A stretch of 64,000 nt of DNA from Sciurus carolinensis (taxonomy: Eukaryota; Chordata; Mammalia; Rodentia; Sciuridae): NCBI RefSeq assembly GCF_902686445.1, contig NC_062220.1:94240143-94304142 (forward strand). Reading direction: 5' to 3'. Every line of letters starts with the position of its first letter. Positions within the stretch are counted from its first letter, which is position 1. A program made the translations under genes and the position numbers. The notes under the pieces are model-generated. The model had not been told where the DNA came from and searched no databases. It saw only the letters and a program-made list of their open reading frames with translations. Positions 59,325-64,000 of the stretch are shown in pieces.

Positions 59325-59510
59325 TTAGCAAGGAGCATTGAACTTAAGTGATACGACTTGGATTTATATGCCAGCGTTGCCACAAACACTGACTACTTTG
59401 AACAAATTTTCTTTTCTATTCAATGGAGTTTCTACCTGTCATATAATTATGTTAACACAAATCTTAAGCAGAACAAACAGGTAGATACAAGAATTCTCAT
59501 TATAATAAAT
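59325..59510 (+). mobile_element. Possible eroded MIR
   Basis: GACTTGGATTTATATGCCAGC and TTGCCACAAACACTGACTACT loosely match the MIR 5' half. It lies in the short SEPTIN7 intron. Confidence 0.4.
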
Positions 59511-59662
59511 GTCATCTTTCCCTTTACTATAATTTATAATTGTTTATATAAGTTATTTTCTGTAACATCCTAATTTGCCTAATTTTTAGACCATTCGTTT
59601 TTTCATGTTATAAATAAATTAACTCATGAAGTTCTAGTATGAGGTAGTTAACTTAGTATTTT

Positions 59663-59881
59663 TTTGTTTTGTTTTGTTTTTAACCCTCAGATTGAACCCA
59701 GGGGCATTTAACCACTGAGCCACATCCCCAGCCCTTATGTAAAATTTTATTTAGAGTCAGGATCTCACTAAGTTGCTCAGGGTCTTGCCAAGTTGCTAAG
59801 GCTGGCTTTGAACTTGTGATCCTCCTGCCTCAGCCTCCTGAGCCACAGGCATTACAGGCATGCGCCACTGAGCCTAGCTCT
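59663..59881 (-). mobile_element. SEPTIN7: B1-dID SINE in the short SEPTIN7 intron
   Basis: Full-length antisense copy with direct repeats CTTAGTATTTT (59652-59662) and CTTAGTGTTTT (59882-59892). It lies 426 nt from the upstream exon and 421 nt from the downstream exon. Confidence 0.93.
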
Positions 59882-60302
59882 CTTAGTGTTTTATAAACAA
59901 GATTTTTTGTTTGTTTGAGTTTCACAGTGTTTTTGAGGTAATTTTCTCTCAACTCTTAAAACACCCAAATAAGCTTATCCTGATGTTTTTATATTTGAAA
60001 ATTAAAATTGTCTATAATTGTTTTCATATTGGAAAGTGTCTTAGCATTTATGTAGTTATCAATTCAAATAATTTACTAATAATAACTAGTTCTTCATACT
60101 TACTTTTCTTCATTTTAAAAGTTTTGAAATAATGAATGTTATTTATTCAACAAAATTTTTACCTGTTTCTGAATAGTAGAATAATTTGTTATCCTTCTAC
60201 TGGTAGATTGGTTTTTACCTAATTAAAAATATTGATTATTATCACTTTTTTATTCATTTATGGAATTGCAACTTGATTGTTCTGTTTATCTGCATTCTAC
60301 AG

Positions 60303-60437
60303 CTGGCAGCCTGTTATTGACTACATTGATAGTAAATTTGAGGATTACCTAAATGCAGAATCTCGAGTGAACAGACGTCAAATGCCTGATAACAGAGTGC
60401 AGTGTTGTTTATACTTCGTTGCTCCTTCAGGACATGG
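60303..60437 (+). CDS. SEPTIN7: SEPTIN7 internal exon: helix and strand after switch II
   Basis: The exon is 135 nt: the last base of the Cys codon, 44 codons, and the first two bases (GG) of the next Gly codon. It reads (C)[17 protein letters not shown], then [13 protein letters not shown], then [14 protein letters not shown](G). This is the conserved segment between switch II and the G4 (AKAD) motif. It includes the helix, the NRR stretch and the CCLYF strand. The acceptor is TTCTACAG and the donor is GG|GTCAGT. The codon for V in LYFVAP is GTT, where I recall Ile in human and mouse; this is a conservative core substitution. The next exon, expected to begin with LKPLDIEFMKR, is not found by 64000. 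Confidence 0.97.
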
Positions 60438-60867
60438 GTCAGTACTTTGATTCTTTTGATGCATTTGTTGCTGTTGTTCACTGTTTGTCACCTTTATGTT
60501 CATATTTTTAAATCCTACTCTAGAGATAAGGATTCTGAACATGTAACTATACCATTAATAAAGCACCAGAATCCTTGTAGAAATGACTTCAACAAACTTT
60601 TTTAAGTCCTAATTAAACTAACAATCATGTTACCCCTTAGTTCCTCATGTGTAAGAATTTTACCTGCTTCCATGGACAGTGGCAGGGTTTTCCCCATGGT
60701 TTGAGGTCTGAATGTGACCGGTTCCATGTTTATTTTGACTATACTTTGTCACTAACTGAACTACCAAATAGGCAGGAATAACAATAACAATTGGGTTTTG
60801 ACATATTCTAAGAAACTCCAAAGACGTTATTTATTGTAGTTTGGTAATAAATCATAAAAATGTAATT

Positions 60868-60883
60868 AAAAAAAAAAAAAAAA
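60868..60883. repeat. A16 run downstream of AATAAA
   Basis: AATAAA at 60846-60851 is followed 17 nt later by sixteen A. This looks like a retroposon tail, but I found no matching target-site duplication, so it is annotated only as a simple repeat. Confidence 0.6.
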
Positions 60884-63869
60884 GCTAAGTGCCACTGTTC
60901 TCTAGTGCCATTTCTTCAGTTAGTACATTTGGCTTTTGTTTCTCCTTAGCTATCAAAGTTGCGTTATTTTGGTTTCATACCATTAATACTTTTTATTTGT
61001 TAGGAGTTAAGACCACGTGTCTAGATGTACATCTAATTTGATTCTGCTTGTTAGTAGTTAGCCTGTCAACTGTTTGCCCCTTTTTTTCCTTGGTACTTTT
61101 CTGTCATTTTGAGTAAATATGTGTGTCATCATCAACTGGGCATGTTTTTAATTACTCTTCAATTTTTTCTTTGGGTCAGTAAGTCAGAATAATTCAGTCA
61201 CCTAATGATAACTCCATCACCTCCCCACCCAAAAGAACTAGACTATTAAGTAGTATGACATTTTCCTCTAATACTCAAATTATAGTAGTGTAAAGCAGTT
61301 TACTTTAAGCTACCTTTCTCTTCTATTTTTGGCTTCTCTCTCCATCTTTTTTCTATTTAGTGTGATGCCCATTTTCTTTCTTGGTAGAGCAGGGAACCTT
61401 AATTATATAGTTAACAGTTTTGCACTAACTGGTTAGAGAGGTGAAAATATTCCTTTTAATATTTGCATTGTTCTCAGAAGTTTATATATTTGAATCATTT
61501 AAATGACTCATCTAGTTAAACGGTTCAGAAAAAGTAATCCTAAAAAATGGTATTCTATATAAAGCCTTTTATGAGTACTTGGATATCTACTTCTTGAATA
61601 TAATTTTTTTTAAATCATCCTAGTTTAATTGTTAGGACTTATTTCTGGAAGTCAGCTGAATGAAATTTTAATCTTCTGTTAAGTCAGTAGAAATTAGTCA
61701 GCTCATAACCAGATTGATTATTTTAGATCTTTTGGACTCTCTCCAAGTGTTAGTATTTCTCATGAAATTGCATTCCTCTCATTCCCCCTGGGGAAATGTA
61801 TTTCTTAAAGTTGCATGGGAAATATGAAGGTTTTTCTCCCCCCCCTTTTTTTTTAAGAAAAAAAAATTATAATTGAAATGATGTGTAGAGGCTTTGAGCG
61901 ATTGCTTGTCACAAGAATGGGAGTTCAAAAATTTTATTTCCTATATGCAAAAATATGCTTTTGAACAGTTTCTCAGCTTAACTATTTTTAGAAATGGAAC
62001 AAAGTTTTACCCATTATGTGATACTGTAATTAAGTAAAAGAATATGACATTGATTTTATGTAGAGTTCCAAATACCCTGCTCACTCAAGACTGAAAATCC
62101 ATGCATTTTAGTAAATGAATCAAGACTCTTCTATCTTGTTTGGGTAGTTCCTTGATTTCCTTTTTAGAAGAACTCCTTTTTGAAAAAGTAGTAAATTGGT
62201 CCAGTAATATATTTATTTCATTGCCTTCTACCTCATTCTGCCAAGTGGATTGAGGATACAGGACTAGTTTATTATTTCAGTTATTATTCAGTTTTTTATT
62301 CACTATTAGATAGCTGCTATTAAAATTATAAACCAACTCAGAACTTGAATTTTAAAATGGTGTTTTATTCTTTTAATACTTCACCATTTTGTAAAAAAAA
62401 ATTGTATATATACACATATAATTCAGTGCGCTTTATACAGGGTTTTTTCTCCCTTAGAAACATACACATACTTTATAGTGTATGTGTGTAGTATTTGTCA
62501 TTTGTTCTGTAATCATTGTTTTTGCTATATATATGCTTTGAGATTAAATAATCTTTTCTCTCTAATGGGGGTTTATCTTTTAAAAATTTCACAGAGGACT
62601 TTCTGTTGGTTACAAACAAGGTTTGAAAGCTAAATTTGTTGTTGAACAGATAAACCTGTACAAAATTAAAGGGTCAGAGGAAAAATTTTGACCAGTATGT
62701 GTATAGTCAACATGTGAACTAAATGTTTTCTGCTGTTGTCATTTTGTAAGCTTGTGAAATATGTATACTAATTTAAAAAGACAGAAGAGTTTTATTAAGA
62801 CTTTCATGAGGTTTTGTCTTTTACCCTAAAGGAAAAACTGATTTAAATGTTCCTTGGCCCTTGTTTTATACTTAGAAAATTGACTTCCCTGATTCCCTGT
62901 CATGATTATTTTTTAAGTACCTTTCTCTTTAAAAGTTGGGATATTATATTAAATACTCAATTTGTCCTGTTTGGTTTTAAATATAAAATCTAGTTAACTT
63001 GTATTTTGACTTCAATTTTTTTCTTAAATGTTCTTAAGAGTAATTAAAAAATTAACTGAATTCTGCTTTTAACACTGGTTTTTATAAGCCTATCATATGA
63101 TAGCTTAATAAAGCAGGGATGATTTAAATTTTTCATGGGTATAAATTGAAAGTGTACTGTAAATCTTTAGAAATCTGAGACTGACTAGGCCACAACTTTA
63201 TATTTAATGATAGATGTAATGATTTTTGATAATAAGCAAATTTTAATTTTAATATTTTTACAAAGATGGATAGGTTTTTTTTTTTTCCTGTCAGTACTAA
63301 TGAGGTAAATACACTCTTATAAATAGTGTAGTGTTATTCCACCTGTACTCTTTTCCATGGTATTTCCTATTGTCTGAATACCAGTAACAATTCCAAGGAA
63401 TTTAAGATGAGGAGATTGGCAGTAGGAAGCAACCATCTTAAATTTTCATATTTGTATCTTTTCTTCTTCCCCTCTGTTTTTGTGCTGGTCAGCCTCACTA
63501 CCACAATGAGCTATAGTAGTCTTTAAAGTATAAAGAAGTATGTATCAATCTCTGGACTCCAGTCTTCCCAATTTTAACTATATGTTTATTTATTTAAAAA
63601 TAATAGTCAATGTAATTAAGTCAATGTTAGTCAATGGAACAACAGACCTTTATTCTACTTTTTCTTACTGCTTCATCGAAATTAAGGAATATTACTTTAG
63701 AATGGTATTGCAGACTATTTTTACTATCTTCACTTACTCTTTTGGAACATTAATATTTAGTTCTAAATAGACTGTAGATGTAAGAACTTTCTTTGGTTTT
63801 CACTTGTAGTTCCTAAACAACATACAGAAAATCATAGTAGTTTACTTTTTTTGTCCATAAATAATTGGG

Positions 63870-64000
63870 CACCAGTGTCCAACATTGTGCTGCATGCTGA
63901 GGATACAGATGAATGAGAGAAAACCCTTACTCCAGATGATCTTTTAGTGAGAAGATGGGCAAAACAAATACATAGGCAGGCAATTAATATGCAGTTCATT
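63870..64000 (+). mobile_element. Ancient mammalian repeat fragment (runs off window)
   Basis: GTGTCCAACATTGTGCTGC, ATGCTGAGGATACAGATGAATG resembles the start of the same old repeat seen at 18.0 kb. Confidence 0.5.

Larger units (their letters stand above)
59237..60302 (+). other. SEPTIN7: SEPTIN7 intron (1.07 kb)
   Basis: This short phase-2 intron (split Cys codon) runs from GTAAGA to CTACAG. It carries one antisense B1-dID SINE at 59663-59881 and a possible eroded MIR at about 59325-59510. The remaining sequence is AT-rich with nothing recognised. Confidence 0.93.
60438..64000 (+). other. SEPTIN7: SEPTIN7 intron, 5' part (continues past window)
   Basis: This begins with donor GTCAGT in phase 2. 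No later septin exon is seen, and I looked for the LKPLDIEFMKR coding segment. Apart from an A16 run at 60868-60883 and an eroded ancient repeat at the window end, it is unique-looking AT-rich sequence. Confidence 0.85.

Noticed and set aside
20913..60437. Possibility that the septin exons are a processed pseudogene
   Set aside because: The exons are separated by introns of 1-27 kb with AG/GT borders and compatible phases, and all four frames are intact.
60600..60884. Second possible processed retrocopy (AATAAA then A16)
   Set aside because: I could not find a target-site duplication of the sequence after the A-run in the preceding kilobase.
1..64000. CRISPR array, operon, phage or toxin-type system
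   Set aside because: No regularly spaced repeats, no dense gene strings and no prokaryotic coding signals. The window is a vertebrate gene interior.

Overview
The window looks like one strand of a mammalian nuclear genome, most likely a squirrel-family rodent (Sciuridae). It is AT-rich, has no long open reading frames, and is packed with retroposons: tRNA-derived ID elements, composite B1-dID SINEs (a 7SL-derived B1 half joined to an ID-like half), L1 3' ends of one recurring type, and ancient MIR, L2, MER5-like and ERVL-MaLR debris. The SINE mix is what points to Sciuridae; the species cannot be named from the sequence alone.

The only gene I can support is SEPTIN7 on the + strand. Four internal coding exons are present at 20913-21015, 48469-48575, 59136-59236 and 60303-60437. 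All have AG/GT borders and their reading phases join without a break (0/1, 1/0, 0/2, 2/2). Together they encode about 148 residues: the polybasic N-terminal part of the GTP-binding domain, the P-loop, switch I, the DTPG switch II motif and the following strand and helix. The first coding exon(s), the promoter, the rest of the G domain and the C-terminal coiled coil lie outside the window. SEPTIN7 is a core subunit of septin hetero-oligomers (SEPT2/6/7 and SEPT2/6/7/9 type filaments). Processed SEPTIN7 pseudogenes are known in mammals, but the intact introns show this is the spliced gene.

Layout: 1-20912 is upstream intron with three clear L1 3' tails, an old L1 with degenerate antisense ORF2 (about 10.8-13.3 kb), a long L2 (16.8-18.0 kb) and several ID and B1-dID copies. 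21016-48468 is a 27.5-kb intron. Its notable parts are a MaLR LTR, a five-layer nest of insertions at 38.4-42.3 kb that includes a 5'-inverted (twin-primed) L1, and a second old L1 at 44.1-46.1 kb. 48576-59135 is a 10.6-kb intron holding a 71-bp tandem duplication and a probable 5'-truncated processed retrocopy with a perfect 14-bp target-site duplication. 59237-60302 is a 1.07-kb intron with one B1-dID. 60438-64000 is the start of a further intron.

I found no CRISPR array, operon, phage, toxin system or other novel biological system. The most informative observations concern retrotransposition history, splice-site features around the catalytic exons, and two convergent CTCF-like motifs. Repeat family names come from recognition of diagnostic sequence, not from a database search.
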